Notes: generated from the letters alone by a model not told the origin. A stretch of 17,848 bases of DNA from an uncultured Kiritimatiellota bacterium (GCA_934667425.1 CAKULV010000056.1:1-17848), one strand, 5' to 3'. Counted from the stretch's first letter, positions 1 to 8,042 are shown. Made by a program: numbers and translations.

Positions 1-75
1 CTTGGCCTTGCTTTTCAGCTGCGCGTAGGCGCGCCTCTGGGCGCCGACGAATTCCATTGTCGTTCTTCGTGACAT
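1..75 (-). CDS. Possible 5' end of a divergent gene, cut by the window edge
   Basis: On the minus strand an ATG at 75 opens a frame that stays open to position 1 (25 codons). A second in-frame ATG lies at 57; from there the product begins MEFVGAQRRAYAQLK. The fragment is rich in Arg, Lys and Gln. No clear ribosome binding site precedes either ATG. It would be transcribed divergently from the esterase gene at 172, with about 100 bp between them. The fragment is too short to identify or even to prove coding; the main support is its position in an otherwise gene-free edge and the absence of a stop. Confidence 0.25.
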   Translation of the reverse strand, partial: MSRRTTMEFVGAQRRAYAQLKSKAK

Positions 76-99
76 AGCGCATTGGAAATTGCAATATTT

Positions 100-130
100 T
101 TGGATTTGGCTGACGCGGATTTGATATAAT
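100..130 (+). promoter_or_regulatory. Putative sigma-70-like promoter for the esterase gene
   Basis: A perfect TATAAT lies at 125-130, in a locally AT-rich stretch, with a poor -35 candidate TTGGAT at 100-105 (19-bp spacing, longer than optimal). The expected transcript start near 137 would leave a leader of roughly 35 nt carrying GGAGAG at 160-165, six bases before the ATG at 172. The -10 box is convincing; the -35 assignment is weak. Confidence 0.5.
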
Positions 131-171
131 TCCCGTTTACTTTTCAACTCAGTATCTATGGAGAGATTGCG

Positions 172-2178
172 ATGAGCGCTTTTGCCCGAATGGGTTCCAA
201 CCTGGTTTTGACGCTTTGCTGTGCCGCGTCCGTATCGTTGTTTGCCGACGTGGGTTCGGAGCTTGGCAGGAGGTTCCTTCCACCCGCTTCGGATCTGCTG
301 ACGTTCAACACGGTTTCGCAAAAGCTCCATGAGATGGATGTCGATGCCGACGAGGCATGGCTGAAGCTCTCCGGCAGGGAGGAGTACGATGCATACCGCA
401 CGGAAATGCACAGGAAGATGATTTCCGCGATAGGGGGCTTCCCTGAACGCACTCCGCTGAACGCGCGTACGGTCGCGACAGTGAAGCGGGACGGCTACCG
501 CATCGAGAAGGTCGTTTTCGAGTCAATGCCGAGCCTGTTCGTGACCGCAAACCTCTTCATCCCCGAATCGGATGCATTCAAGGCTCCGTATCCCGCCGTG
601 GTGATGAGCTGCGGGCATGCGGACGAAGGCAAGGACTGCGACATCTACCTGCGGGCCTGCGTCATCGCCGTCAAGCAGGGCTTTGTCGCGTTGATGTATG
701 ATCCGTACGAACAGGGAGAACGCCGCGAATTCGCCTGCAAAGGCTCCACGACGCACCACAACATCATTGGGATAAAGGCGTCGCTGCTCGGCTGGTCGAT
801 GCCGATGCTCCGCATCTGGGACGGAATGCGCGCGGTCGATTATGCCGAATCCCGTCCTGAGGTCGATTCTTCCAAGATCGGCTTCATGGGCCAGAGCGGC
901 GGCGGCACGATGACGGCCCTGATGACTGCGGCGGACTGGCGCCTCAAGGCTACGGCTCCGAGCTGCTACCTCACGTCGCTGCGCCATCTTTGCGAAAGCA
1001 TGGGGCCGCAGGATGCCGAGCAGAACATTTTCGGGCAGCTCCGCTTTGGGCTGAACCATACCGGGTATGTCCTCTTGCCGGACACGAAGGTTGCGGTGAC
1101 GTGCCGTTTCCAGGATATGTTCTCCATATACGGCACACTCGACCTGTTCCGCACCGTGAAGGCGTTGGCGGCCAAGGTGGGCACGTCGGACAGCTACGCG
1201 CTCAATTCCGCCCCCGGGCCGCATGGCTGGACCGAATCGACCGAGACGGCGTCCGTGGACTGGATGCGCGCGTGGCTGAAGGGCGAGAAGGGCATCCTTC
1301 CCCTCGACTGCACGAAGTACCGTCCTCTCGACATCGGCTTCAGCGTGAAGAATGTCGATGTGGGGCTCGCGGAGGGTGAATGCGGGGTGACGGCGACCGG
1401 GCGCACGATGGATATCCCCGGTGCGCGGGACATCCACATGATACTTCGCGACCGCATGCTTGACGCGGCGAAAAACCGTCCTGCGTACACCGCATCGGAA
1501 CGCAATGTGATCGCGAGCAAGCTTGCCGGAGTGCGCGATCCAAAGGACGTGAATGTTGTCGTCAAGGAGTTCGCGCCAGTCAATGTCGGAGGGGCGAAGC
1601 TCACCCGCGTGGCGTTCGCGTATCCCGATGGACTCACGCTTCCGGCCTGCTGGATAGAGCCGGCCGAATCTGCTAAGAAGCCCGTCGCCCCGGTTCTCAT
1701 GGTCGGGGCCAAGGGGCGCGCGGGCTGGGCGAGGGAGGCCGAGGCGGCGCTTGCGTCCGGGGCGTCCGTGCTTGTCGCGGATGTGACTGGCTATGGCGAG
1801 ATAGGAAAGGCGAACAAGATGTTCTACGGAGTCGAGGATTGTCCCGAGGAGGGCGTCGCGGTGATGCTCTACCTGATGGGCGAGTCGATCACGGGGCGCC
1901 GGGCGACGGACATGCTCGTTCTTGCCGACTGGATGAAGGGCAAGACGGGGATGGCCCCCGCGCTGTCCGCCCGCGGCTCAGCCGCGATTGCCGCCGCGCA
2001 TGCCCGTGCCGCGAATGCGGGCGCGTTCGCGAAGGTTGCCGTTGCGGACGCGCCAAAGTCCTGGACGGAGATGATAGAGACCGAAAAGATCACAAGGGAA
2101 AACGCGGATTGCTTCCGCTATACGTACATAGTAGTCAATGGCCTTCTGCATTACGACTGGCCAGAACTTCTCAAGTAA
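172..2178 (+). CDS. Secreted tandem alpha/beta-hydrolase, esterase-like (acetyl xylan esterase / dienelactone hydrolase type)
   Basis: 668 residues. A hydrophobic signal peptide (about residues 8-25, likely cleaved after SLFA) suggests export. Residues ~100-370 form an alpha/beta-hydrolase domain. The nucleophile elbow is GQSGGG with Ser242, His351 lies in APGPHGW, and Asp315 is a plausible acid residue. A second stretch (~505-668) again reads like an alpha/beta-hydrolase core (PVAPVLMVGAKGRAGW, then VLVADVTGYGEIG). Its elbow region (LSARGSAA, 598-605) has no GxSxG, so this half is probably catalytically dead. The likely role is ester hydrolysis on polysaccharide or another exported substrate; the substrate cannot be read from sequence. 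The start is supported by GGAGAG at 160-165. thrC follows 15 bp downstream. Bacterial proteins with fused hydrolase domains of this kind are usually annotated only as acetylxylan esterase or hypothetical. Confidence 0.8.
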   Translation: MSAFARMGSNLVLTLCCAASVSLFADVGSELGRRFLPPASDLLTFNTVSQKLHEMDVDADEAWLKLSGREEYDAYRTEMHRKMISAIGGFPERTPLNARTVATVKRDGYRIEKVVFESMPSLFVTANLFIPESDAFKAPYPAVVMSCGHADEGKDCDIYLRACVIAVKQGFVALMYDPYEQGERREFACKGSTTHHNIIGIKASLLGWSMPMLRIWDGMRAVDYAESRPEVDSSKIGFMGQSGGGTMTALMTAADWRLKATAPSCYLTSLRHLCESMGPQDAEQNIFGQLRFGLNHTGYVLLPDTKVAVTCRFQDMFSIYGTLDLFRTVKALAAKVGTSDSYALNSAPGPHGWTESTETASVDWMRAWLKGEKGILPLDCTKYRPLDIGFSVKNVDVGLAEGECGVTATGRTMDIPGARDIHMILRDRMLDAAKNRPAYTASERNVIASKLAGVRDPKDVNVVVKEFAPVNVGGAKLTRVAFAYPDGLTLPACWIEPAESAKKPVAPVLMVGAKGRAGWAREAEAALASGASVLVADVTGYGEIGKANKMFYGVEDCPEEGVAVMLYLMGESITGRRATDMLVLADWMKGKTGMAPALSARGSAAIAAAHARAANAGAFAKVAVADAPKSWTEMIETEKITRENADCFRYTYIVVNGLLHYDWPELLK

Positions 2179-2193
2179 TCAAAGGGATGCGAG

Positions 2194-3597
2194 ATGAAAT
2201 TCACAAGCACAAGGTCTGATGTCGAGGTCGATTCGCTGTACACGGTTCTCCGTGGCCTGGCGGCAGATGGAGGGCTTTACGTGCCTGCACGCGTCCCGCG
2301 TCTGGACGCCTCGGCGATTTCCTCAATACGGGATCTTGCCGACGCCGAGCGCGTCGCGCTTGGGGCGATGTTCGACGACATCCCCGCCGATGTCCGCGAA
2401 GCGGCGATAGCGAACCTTCTCGCGAAGTTCCCGGCGGCGGATCCGATACCGCTCGTCGAGGCGGACGGGCTTCACGTCATGGAGCTTTTCCATGGGCCGA
2501 CCGGGGCTTTCAAGGATGTGGCCCTTTCGGTGCTGCCGGTGCTGATGGCCGAGGCGGCGAGGAAGCAGGCGGGCGGCCGCAAGGTGCTGATACTGACGGC
2601 CACTTCCGGCGATACGGGGTCGGCGGCCATGGCCGGCTTCGCGGATGTGCCCGGCGTTGAGATAGCGGTGTTCTTCCCGAACGTGGGCACATCCCGCGTG
2701 CAGCGTCTCCAGATGACCACGCCAGCCGCCAAGAATGTGCACGGCATCGCGATACGCGGCAACTTCGACGATGCGCAGGCTGCGGTCAAGCGGATATTCG
2801 CCGACGAGAAATTCCGTGCGGAGGCGGAGTCGGCCGGAACGCTCCTTTCGTCCGCCAACTCCATCAACACCGGGCGTCTTGTCCCGCAGATCGGCTATTA
2901 CCTGCTTGCCGCCGCGAGGCTTGCGGACAAGGGTGCGTTCGACGTGGTGGTCCCGTCGGGCAATTTCGGCAACATCCTTGCGGCATACTACGCAAGGATG
3001 CTTGGCGCCCCGATTCGCAGGTTCGTGTGCGCTTCGAACGTGAACGATGTGCTCGCGCGTTTTGTCGCGACGGGCATCTACGATCCGGGCGACAGGTTCA
3101 CGGTGACGAATTCGCCTTCGATGGACATCAGGAGGTCGTCGAACGTCGAGCGTCTCCTCTGGCTCCTGAATGACGGCGACAGCGCCGAGGTTGCGCGGTT
3201 GATGCGAGACTTTGCGGAGAAGGGCAGGTATGAGCTGAATGATTCCGCAAAGGCGAGGCTCATGAAGGATTTCTCCGGAGGCGTGGCGACGCCGGAAGAG
3301 ACGGAAGCCGAGATGCGCCGCATGCGCCAGGCGTGCGGGTACGTGCTTGATCCGCACACTGCGGTGGCGACGGCCGTCGCGAGGAGGCTCGGGCTACCGT
3401 CTGATGGAGTTCCATGCGTTGTCGCGGCGACGGCCACTCCGTACAAGTTCCCGGAGACGTGCATGCGCGCATTCGGGGAAGACGTGCTTACGGCTCCGCC
3501 GCCTGCCTTTGCCGCGCTCGAGACCGCCCCGATCACGCAGACGGAGGTGGTGGACGTTTCCGGCATAGACGATTCGGTGCGTGCCCTGTTCTGAACC
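2194..3597 (+). CDS. thrC: Threonine synthase
   Basis: A 466-residue PLP enzyme converting O-phospho-L-homoserine to L-threonine and phosphate in the cytoplasm, the last step of threonine biosynthesis. The N-terminus (STRSDVEVDSLYTVLRGLAA, then DGGLYVP) is the typical threonine-synthase N-terminal domain. The PLP lysine is Lys107 in GPTGAFKD. Phosphate-binding and substrate motifs follow: TATSGDTGSAA (135-145), SANSINTGRLVPQIGYY (220-236) and PSGNFGN (254-260). Length fits the E. coli-type family. AAAGGGA at 2181-2187 serves as ribosome binding site. The gene sits 15 bp after the esterase gene and about 54 bp before ridA, probably in one transcript. The product ends in ...VRALF before the TGA at 3595-3597. 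Identification is firm. Confidence 0.95.
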
Positions 3598-3651
3598 CAA
3601 TCCGGCATGACGGGTTGCGGATGCGATAAGTGAATTGAAGGAGAAAGAAAA

Positions 3652-4026
3652 ATGGAAATGATTGCGACAGACAAGGCTCCGGCGGCGCTGGGGCCATATA
3701 GCCAGGCGATTCGCGCCAACGGCATGATCTACTGTTCGGGGCAGATCCCGATCAACCCGGCATCCGGCACTGTCGAGGCCAAGACGATCGAGGAGCAGAC
3801 GACCCAGTCCATCACGAATCTCAAGAATGTGCTGGAGAAGGCCGGTTCATCGCTCTCTAAGGTCGTGAAGACCACGGTGTTCATCAAGGACATGAACGAC
3901 TTTGCCGCGCTGAACAGGGTTTACGCGGAGCTGTTCGGAGATACGCGGCCCGCGCGGAGCTGCGTGGAGGTGGCGCGTCTGCCGAAGGACGTGCTGGTCG
4001 AGATCGAGTGCATCGCCGAGGCATGA
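3652..4026 (+). CDS. ridA: RidA family reactive enamine/imine deaminase
   Basis: 124 residues, the usual length for RidA (YjgF/YER057c/UK114). These small trimeric cytoplasmic proteins hydrolyse reactive enamine/imine intermediates released by PLP enzymes such as threonine or serine dehydratase, protecting other PLP enzymes. Visible signatures are GPYSQAI (14-20), CSGQIPINP (28-36), VVKTTVFIKDMNDF (71-84) and ARSCVEVARLPKDV (101-114). Arg102 and Glu117 match the conserved substrate-binding Arg and the downstream Glu of E. coli RidA (Arg105, Glu120). A strong AAGGAG lies about 10 bases before the ATG. It is placed directly after threonine synthase, consistent with a role around threonine/2-aminocrotonate chemistry. 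The stop overlaps the rsmB start as ATGA (4023-4026). Confidence 0.94.
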   Translation: MEMIATDKAPAALGPYSQAIRANGMIYCSGQIPINPASGTVEAKTIEEQTTQSITNLKNVLEKAGSSLSKVVKTTVFIKDMNDFAALNRVYAELFGDTRPARSCVEVARLPKDVLVEIECIAEA

Positions 4027-5195
4027 ACAGCAGAAGGGAGGCGGCGTTCGCGGTCGCCCGGTGGATCGCGACGCATGGACATCTGGGCGACATGCTGCCT
4101 GACGGGCCTGACCGGGCCTTTGTGCAGGATCTCGTGTACACTACGGTGCGGCGGTTCCGTCCGCTCCGTTCCGTTCTGGGGCAGCTTGTCCAGAAATGGC
4201 CGAAGGGCGAGATGGAGGCCCTGCTGCTCGTAGGGGCGGCGCAGGTGCTGTATATGCCGGATGTGCCGGACTTCGCCGCCGTGAACGAGACGGTGTCCGC
4301 GGCGAAGAAATGCCCGAACAAGAGCATCGCGAAGGTCGTGAACGGCGTCTTGCGCAACCTGATCAGGCGGCGCGGCGAGTTTGAGGAGCGGCTGAGGTCG
4401 GCTCCGCTTGCGGAACGCGAAAGCTTCCCGAACGGACTTGTCCGAAGGTGGGTGGACAGGTACGGCGAGGCGGATGCCGAGCGCCTTTGCCGGTGGCACA
4501 ACGAGCCTGCCGAGACGTGGCTTGCGCGCAAGCCGGGCGCGGACGCGCCGTTTGAACGTCTGCCGAGGGGCAGGCGCGTGGCGGATGTGGAAGGCTATGC
4601 CGAAGGCGCGTTCATAGTGCAGGATCCGGCGACTGCGGGCGCGGTTGAACTGTTGTCGGTGGCCCCGGGGCTCAAGGTGCTTGATTTCTGCGCCGCGCCC
4701 GGCGGCAAGTCCATACAGGCGGCGTGGCGAATGGACGGTGGCAGGGACGGCGGAAGACTCGTCTGCATGGAGGTGAACCCAGGCCGCCGTCGCCGTCTCG
4801 AGGAAAACCTCAGGCGCGTACGCCTCGGTTGGGTGCAGACCGTCGCCGAGATTGCGGATGGCGAGATGTTCGACCGGGTGCTGGCGGATGTGCCGTGCAG
4901 CAACACCGGGGTCCTGCGGCGGCGTCCTGACGCGCGTTGGCGGTGGACGGGCGAACACCTCGCAGAGCTTGCCGGGCTGCAGTCGGCCATACTTGCCAGG
5001 GCGGCATCGCACGTGGCGCCTGGCGGCATACTCGTGTACTCCACGTGTTCGTGCGAGCCGGAGGAGAACCGGGAGCAGGTCGCGAAGTTCCTTGCAGACA
5101 ATCCCGGTTTCGAGAAGATAGGGGAGCGGGAATCCGTGCCGTTCGTCACTGGACACGACGGTGCGTTTGCCTGTGCGCTCCGCAGGAAGGGATGA
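4023..5195 (+). CDS. rsmB: 16S rRNA (cytosine-5) methyltransferase, RsmB/Sun type
   Basis: 390 residues from the ATG at 4023, chosen because it overlaps the ridA stop as ATGA; an upstream in-frame ATG at 4008 would overlap ridA further. The N-terminal ~130 residues resemble the NusB-like RNA-binding domain (GPDRAFVQDLVYTTVRR; NKSIAKVVNGVLRN). The C-terminal half is a SAM-dependent RNA m5C methyltransferase. The SAM-binding motif is VLDFCAAPGGKS (219-230), motif IV is DVPCSNTGVLRRRPDARW with Cys292, and motif VI is YSTCSCEPEEN with Cys342. The two Cys are the catalytic pair of this family (one attacks C6, one releases product). E. coli RsmB modifies C967 of 16S rRNA; the same target is assumed here by homology. 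The ~430-residue E. coli protein is slightly longer. Confidence 0.88.
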   Translation: MNSRREAAFAVARWIATHGHLGDMLPDGPDRAFVQDLVYTTVRRFRPLRSVLGQLVQKWPKGEMEALLLVGAAQVLYMPDVPDFAAVNETVSAAKKCPNKSIAKVVNGVLRNLIRRRGEFEERLRSAPLAERESFPNGLVRRWVDRYGEADAERLCRWHNEPAETWLARKPGADAPFERLPRGRRVADVEGYAEGAFIVQDPATAGAVELLSVAPGLKVLDFCAAPGGKSIQAAWRMDGGRDGGRLVCMEVNPGRRRRLEENLRRVRLGWVQTVAEIADGEMFDRVLADVPCSNTGVLRRRPDARWRWTGEHLAELAGLQSAILARAASHVAPGGILVYSTCSCEPEENREQVAKFLADNPGFEKIGERESVPFVTGHDGAFACALRRKG

Positions 5196-6487
5196 GACCA
5201 GTAGCGTACAGCCCTGGTCGTGCGGCACGTTTCTACGTGCCGTTGCTTTTGCAGGCGTTCTCCCAGTCGCTCACGTACCCGCTCGTAGGATCGATAACAA
5301 GCCACGGGCCGGATGGCGTCGATGCGCTCACCGCATTCACGCTCGGACAGGTCATACAATTCATGATAGGGGCGCTTGGCGGCGGGCTCATCATGACGGG
5401 CATGGTGTTTGCGAGGACAAAGGAGGGGCTCGGTTCGTTCCGCAGACTGAACTTCATGATGATGGTTGCGCTGATATCCGCGCAGGCGCTCATGTGCGTG
5501 CATCCGATAGACACGTTCTGCTTCACGCACCTACTGAACCTGTCCCCTCACCTTGCGGAAATAGCGAGGCGCACGACGCTGTTCGGGATTGTGATGCAGG
5601 CGGGGTTCTTCATGCGCAACGTTCCGCTGGTCGTGCTGTACAACGCCTATGCGAGCGCCGAGGCGAATGCCGCCACAATTGCGCGAATCGCGCTTACGCT
5701 GGCGTTCGCGGTGACGTTTCCGCACCTGGGCTGGACCGGGCCGGACTGGGGGCTGTTTGCGCTCACCGTGCCTGTGATGCTTGAATGGCTGCTTTCAGAG
5801 GCGTTCGCGGTGAAATACAGGCGCAGGCTCGAAAGCGGCGAGAACGCCTCCGTGATGACGCAGTTCAGGTTTTCCGTTCCGCTTGCGCTTGGGGCCGGCC
5901 TGCTTGCCGTCTCTCCGTTTGTCACGGCGGCCTTTGTGGGCCGCACCCATGATGCGACGGATATGCTTGCGATCCACTACGTTACGCTTGGCATCGCCAA
6001 TCCGGTGTCGTATGCGGCGCTTCGCATGCAGGCCGTCTCGATTCAGTTCCCGCCGGAGTGGAATGGCGACAGGCGGCTGCTGAAGTTCGCGATCGTGGCG
6101 GGGGCGCTTCTCGGCGTCATACCGCTGGCATTCTCCACGCCGCTGATCGGGAACTGGTATTATGGAGGGTGCCAGAACGTCCCGCCTCGCATTCTTCCGA
6201 CGGTGCGCCTTGTAAGCTTCCTCTACTCCTTCATCTGCATCATCCATGCCGTGCGCGGAAGGGTCGAGGGCCTTGCGGCCATCAGGCGCAGGCCAAGCGC
6301 GGTCATGGCCGGACAGTTCGCCTATTTCGGCGCATTGACGCTTGCGCTCATAGCCATGCTCCCGATGCACATCCCGGGATGGGCGATGGCAGTGATGGCG
6401 ATCTATGTGGCTCCAGTGGCCGCCACCGTCGCGACATACGCCTGGCTGCGCTTGACCGCCTTGCGGTGTGGTGACGCTACACGGTGA
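5192..6487 (+). CDS. Polytopic inner-membrane protein, MOP-flippase-like (possibly ANKH-like)
   Basis: 431 residues from the ATG at 5192, which overlaps the rsmB stop as ATGA and is preceded by AGGAAGG at 5184-5190. A frame open further upstream only runs inside rsmB. I see about 12 hydrophobic segments, roughly at 12-33, 47-75, 88-105, 127-150, 163-180, 184-206, 226-249, 257-280, 296-318, 336-354, 372-390 and 394-418. The start of each half looks alike (FYVPLLLQAFSQSLTYPLVG near 14, FRFSVPLALGAGLLAVSPFV near 225), suggesting a duplicated six-helix bundle as in MATE, Wzx or MurJ carriers of the MOP superfamily, or ANK-type proteins. Transport function and substrate are unknown. The gene ends 35 bp before the convergent ATPase gene. 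Confidence 0.6.
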   Translation: MRPVAYSPGRAARFYVPLLLQAFSQSLTYPLVGSITSHGPDGVDALTAFTLGQVIQFMIGALGGGLIMTGMVFARTKEGLGSFRRLNFMMMVALISAQALMCVHPIDTFCFTHLLNLSPHLAEIARRTTLFGIVMQAGFFMRNVPLVVLYNAYASAEANAATIARIALTLAFAVTFPHLGWTGPDWGLFALTVPVMLEWLLSEAFAVKYRRRLESGENASVMTQFRFSVPLALGAGLLAVSPFVTAAFVGRTHDATDMLAIHYVTLGIANPVSYAALRMQAVSIQFPPEWNGDRRLLKFAIVAGALLGVIPLAFSTPLIGNWYYGGCQNVPPRILPTVRLVSFLYSFICIIHAVRGRVEGLAAIRRRPSAVMAGQFAYFGALTLALIAMLPMHIPGWAMAVMAIYVAPVAATVATYAWLRLTALRCGDATR

Positions 6488-6522
6488 TCGCGATAGCTGA
6501 TGTCACAGATGGTTGCGTCCAA

Positions 6523-7803
6523 TCACGTGCGGAGGCAGCCAATAGGACAGACAATTATGTCGTCTTCACTGCGACGATAGGCAAGATCGCCATCTGCCAC
6601 TATGATCATCTTGAATCGAGGAGGTTTCATCTTTGTCAGATCCAGTTTGGCGGCAAGCATATTCAACGTCTTTGCCCCCTTGTTGATGAGTGCATCGCCG
6701 CCAAGCTTTACTTCTACAAGACCACACCTTCCATCGCGCAAGCCGATCACCATGTCGCATTCAAGTCCGCTCTTGTCGAGATAGTGTCGAACATATCCGT
6801 TTTGCGCATCTGCATAGACGCGCAGATCGCGTGCCACAAGCGTCTCGAAGACTAATCCGAACGCCGTCAGGTCGTTCATGAGATCTCCGGGTCCAATCCC
6901 CAGCGAGGCCGTCGCGATGGATGGGTCTGTGAAATACCGCGTGTCGCTTGTCCTAAGCGGCGTCTTGCATTTAAGGTTCGGACACCACGCCGGCATATCT
7001 TCTGCCACAAAGATTTTCTTCAGTGAGCCGACATAGGAATAAACCGTATCCTCGTTGAAGGTATTAGGTTCATGGGCCGCTATGTCTGCGGCGATGACAG
7101 TGTTCGCCGACTGTGTTCCCTGAAGACGTGCAAGGCTACGCATGATGCGCCGCGCCGTATCTGGGTCGCGCCTCACACCGTCAGTCTTGGAGATGTCGCT
7201 TTCAGTCACGGCATCGACGTAATCGTATGCTTGGTTCAATGCGATGCGATTACGCATGCCAATAGTGACAGGCCATCCGCCGCGGCAACAGGCGAAAGCG
7301 ACATCCTCCAGCGTCAAACGCGATGTGCCGCCTTCAAATCCCTTCTCAGCGAACAAGTCGGCAAGCGATACTTCACCTGTCGATTCGCCTGACTCCCAGA
7401 GGGACATCGGACGCATCTTCATTCGCGTAATCCGTCCAGTTCCGCTGTGATCGATTTCGCCACGTTTTTCATCGGGAAGCGTGGAGCCTGTCAGGATATA
7501 ATGTCCCATGCCTGACAAATGATCGACTGAAAAGCGGACTGCATCCCACAACTTTGGTGCAATCTGCCATTCGTCCAGCAAACGAGGCTTTAGTCCATCC
7601 AACAGCCGGCTTGGCTTGAAGTCTGCCATTGCCAAGTTCTGCTTCTGACGATCCTTGTCGCCAAGGTAAAGTACGCTACGGGCGACCTGCTCCGCTGTTG
7701 TGGTTTTGCCGCACCATTTGGCGCCTTCAATCAGTACGGCTCCTTTGCCGGCCAGTTTTTCTTCAAGAATCGCGTCAGCCACTCTGGGTCTGTAATTTGC
7801 CAT
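6523..7803 (-). CDS. AAA ATPase with DUF4143 C-terminal domain
   Basis: 426 residues from the ATG at 7803-7801, where the typical family N-terminus begins (MANYRPRVADAILEEKLAG). The frame stays open upstream to 8010, but that extension runs through the tandem repeats and hairpin and has no family character. Walker A is GAKWCGKTT (27-35). Walker B is RLLDEWQ with Asp77/Glu78, followed by the characteristic ILTGSTLP and RPMSLWESGE. The C-terminal part ends in a PD-(D/E)xK-nuclease-like pattern (SGLECDMV, then LVEVKLGG; Asp350, Glu364, Lys366) seen in DUF4143 proteins. This family (AAA_14 + DUF4143) is common in anaerobes, often in many copies; its cellular role is unsettled. The gene is the only long minus-strand gene here and is AT-richer than its neighbours, suggesting horizontal acquisition. 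No Shine-Dalgarno sequence precedes the start. Confidence 0.88.
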   Translation of the reverse strand: MANYRPRVADAILEEKLAGKGAVLIEGAKWCGKTTTAEQVARSVLYLGDKDRQKQNLAMADFKPSRLLDGLKPRLLDEWQIAPKLWDAVRFSVDHLSGMGHYILTGSTLPDEKRGEIDHSGTGRITRMKMRPMSLWESGESTGEVSLADLFAEKGFEGGTSRLTLEDVAFACCRGGWPVTIGMRNRIALNQAYDYVDAVTESDISKTDGVRRDPDTARRIMRSLARLQGTQSANTVIAADIAAHEPNTFNEDTVYSYVGSLKKIFVAEDMPAWCPNLKCKTPLRTSDTRYFTDPSIATASLGIGPGDLMNDLTAFGLVFETLVARDLRVYADAQNGYVRHYLDKSGLECDMVIGLRDGRCGLVEVKLGGDALINKGAKTLNMLAAKLDLTKMKPPRFKMIIVADGDLAYRRSEDDIIVCPIGCLRT

Positions 7804-7813
7804 AATGTGCGAT

Positions 7814-7846
7814 ATTATATCATATATCCTTGCATTATATTGGCAA
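7814..7846 (-). promoter_or_regulatory. AT-rich promoter region of the DUF4143 ATPase gene
   Basis: On the minus strand two TATAAT boxes lie 20 bp apart, at 7819-7814 and 7839-7834. The proximal one ends 10 bp before the ATG at 7803, so initiation about 7 bases downstream would give a 3-4 nt leader (leaderless mRNA). The distal box would give a leader of about 24 nt with AAGGA too far from the ATG to serve as a normal ribosome binding site. A -35-like TTGCCA at 7846-7841 is 21 bp from the proximal box, longer than optimal. Confidence 0.45.
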
Positions 7847-7908
7847 TTCGGCGTTTTGGCGCGATTCCGTTCGGCGTTTTGGCGCGATTCCGTTCGGCGT
7901 TTTGGCGC
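7847..7908. repeat. 23-bp direct tandem repeat, 2.7 copies
   Basis: Two identical 23-bp units (7847-7869, 7870-7892) are followed by a third partial copy of 16 bp (7893-7908). All share the core TTCGGCGTTTTGGCGC; the full units add a 7-bp GATTCCG-type tail. The copies are back to back with no spacers, so this is not CRISPR. The array lies just upstream of the ATPase promoter and could be an iteron-like binding site, a slippage-generated repeat or part of a mobile element; the sequence does not decide. Confidence 0.9.
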
Positions 7909-7918
7909 ATTGGGATTG

Positions 7919-7961
7919 TCATTGCCGCCACCGCATTTTCTAAATGCGGTGGCGGCAATGA
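7919..7961. repeat. Perfect 20-bp inverted repeat (strong hairpin, 3-nt loop)
   Basis: The left arm TCATTGCCGCCACCGCATTT (7919-7938) and right arm AAATGCGGTGGCGGCAATGA (7942-7961) are exact reverse complements around the loop TCT. The stem is very GC-rich in its middle. No T-tract follows on either strand, so it does not look like an intrinsic terminator. It begins 10 bp after the tandem repeat and may belong to the same element (REP/MITE-like) or block read-through between divergent units. Function unknown. Confidence 0.9.
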
Positions 7962-8042
7962 ATTTAGAGAGTACCGGCGCTAATGTTTGCGGATAGGAAA
8001 AGGATGTCATGTGGCAAAATCACCAAAGGCAATCGAAAAATC

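Noticed and set aside
523..1437. 304-codon minus-strand frame opposite the esterase gene
   Set aside because: Shadow of the GC-rich plus-strand gene. Its product is Arg/His/Pro-rich with no domain, and the plus-strand frame has clear catalytic motifs.
2323..3357. 344-codon minus-strand frame opposite thrC
   Set aside because: Antisense to a well-conserved enzyme; composition is Arg/His-rich, typical of a shadow frame.
3921..5228. 435-codon minus-strand frame opposite ridA/rsmB
   Set aside because: Covers two genes with firm motifs on the plus strand; no recognisable protein features of its own.
6484..6855. Plus-strand frame overlapping the 3' end of the DUF4143 gene
   Set aside because: Antisense to the conserved nuclease-like C-terminus of the ATPase; no ribosome binding site or family character.
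7847..7908. CRISPR array
   Set aside because: The repeat units are contiguous with no spacers, there are fewer than three full copies, and no cas genes are nearby.
7919..7961. Rho-independent terminator
   Set aside because: The stem is strong but no T-tract follows it on either strand.
7804..8010. N-terminal extension of the DUF4143 ATPase to an upstream start at 8010
   Set aside because: The extension translates the tandem repeat and hairpin and would cross the TATAAT promoter boxes. The family N-terminus begins at MANYRPR (7803).
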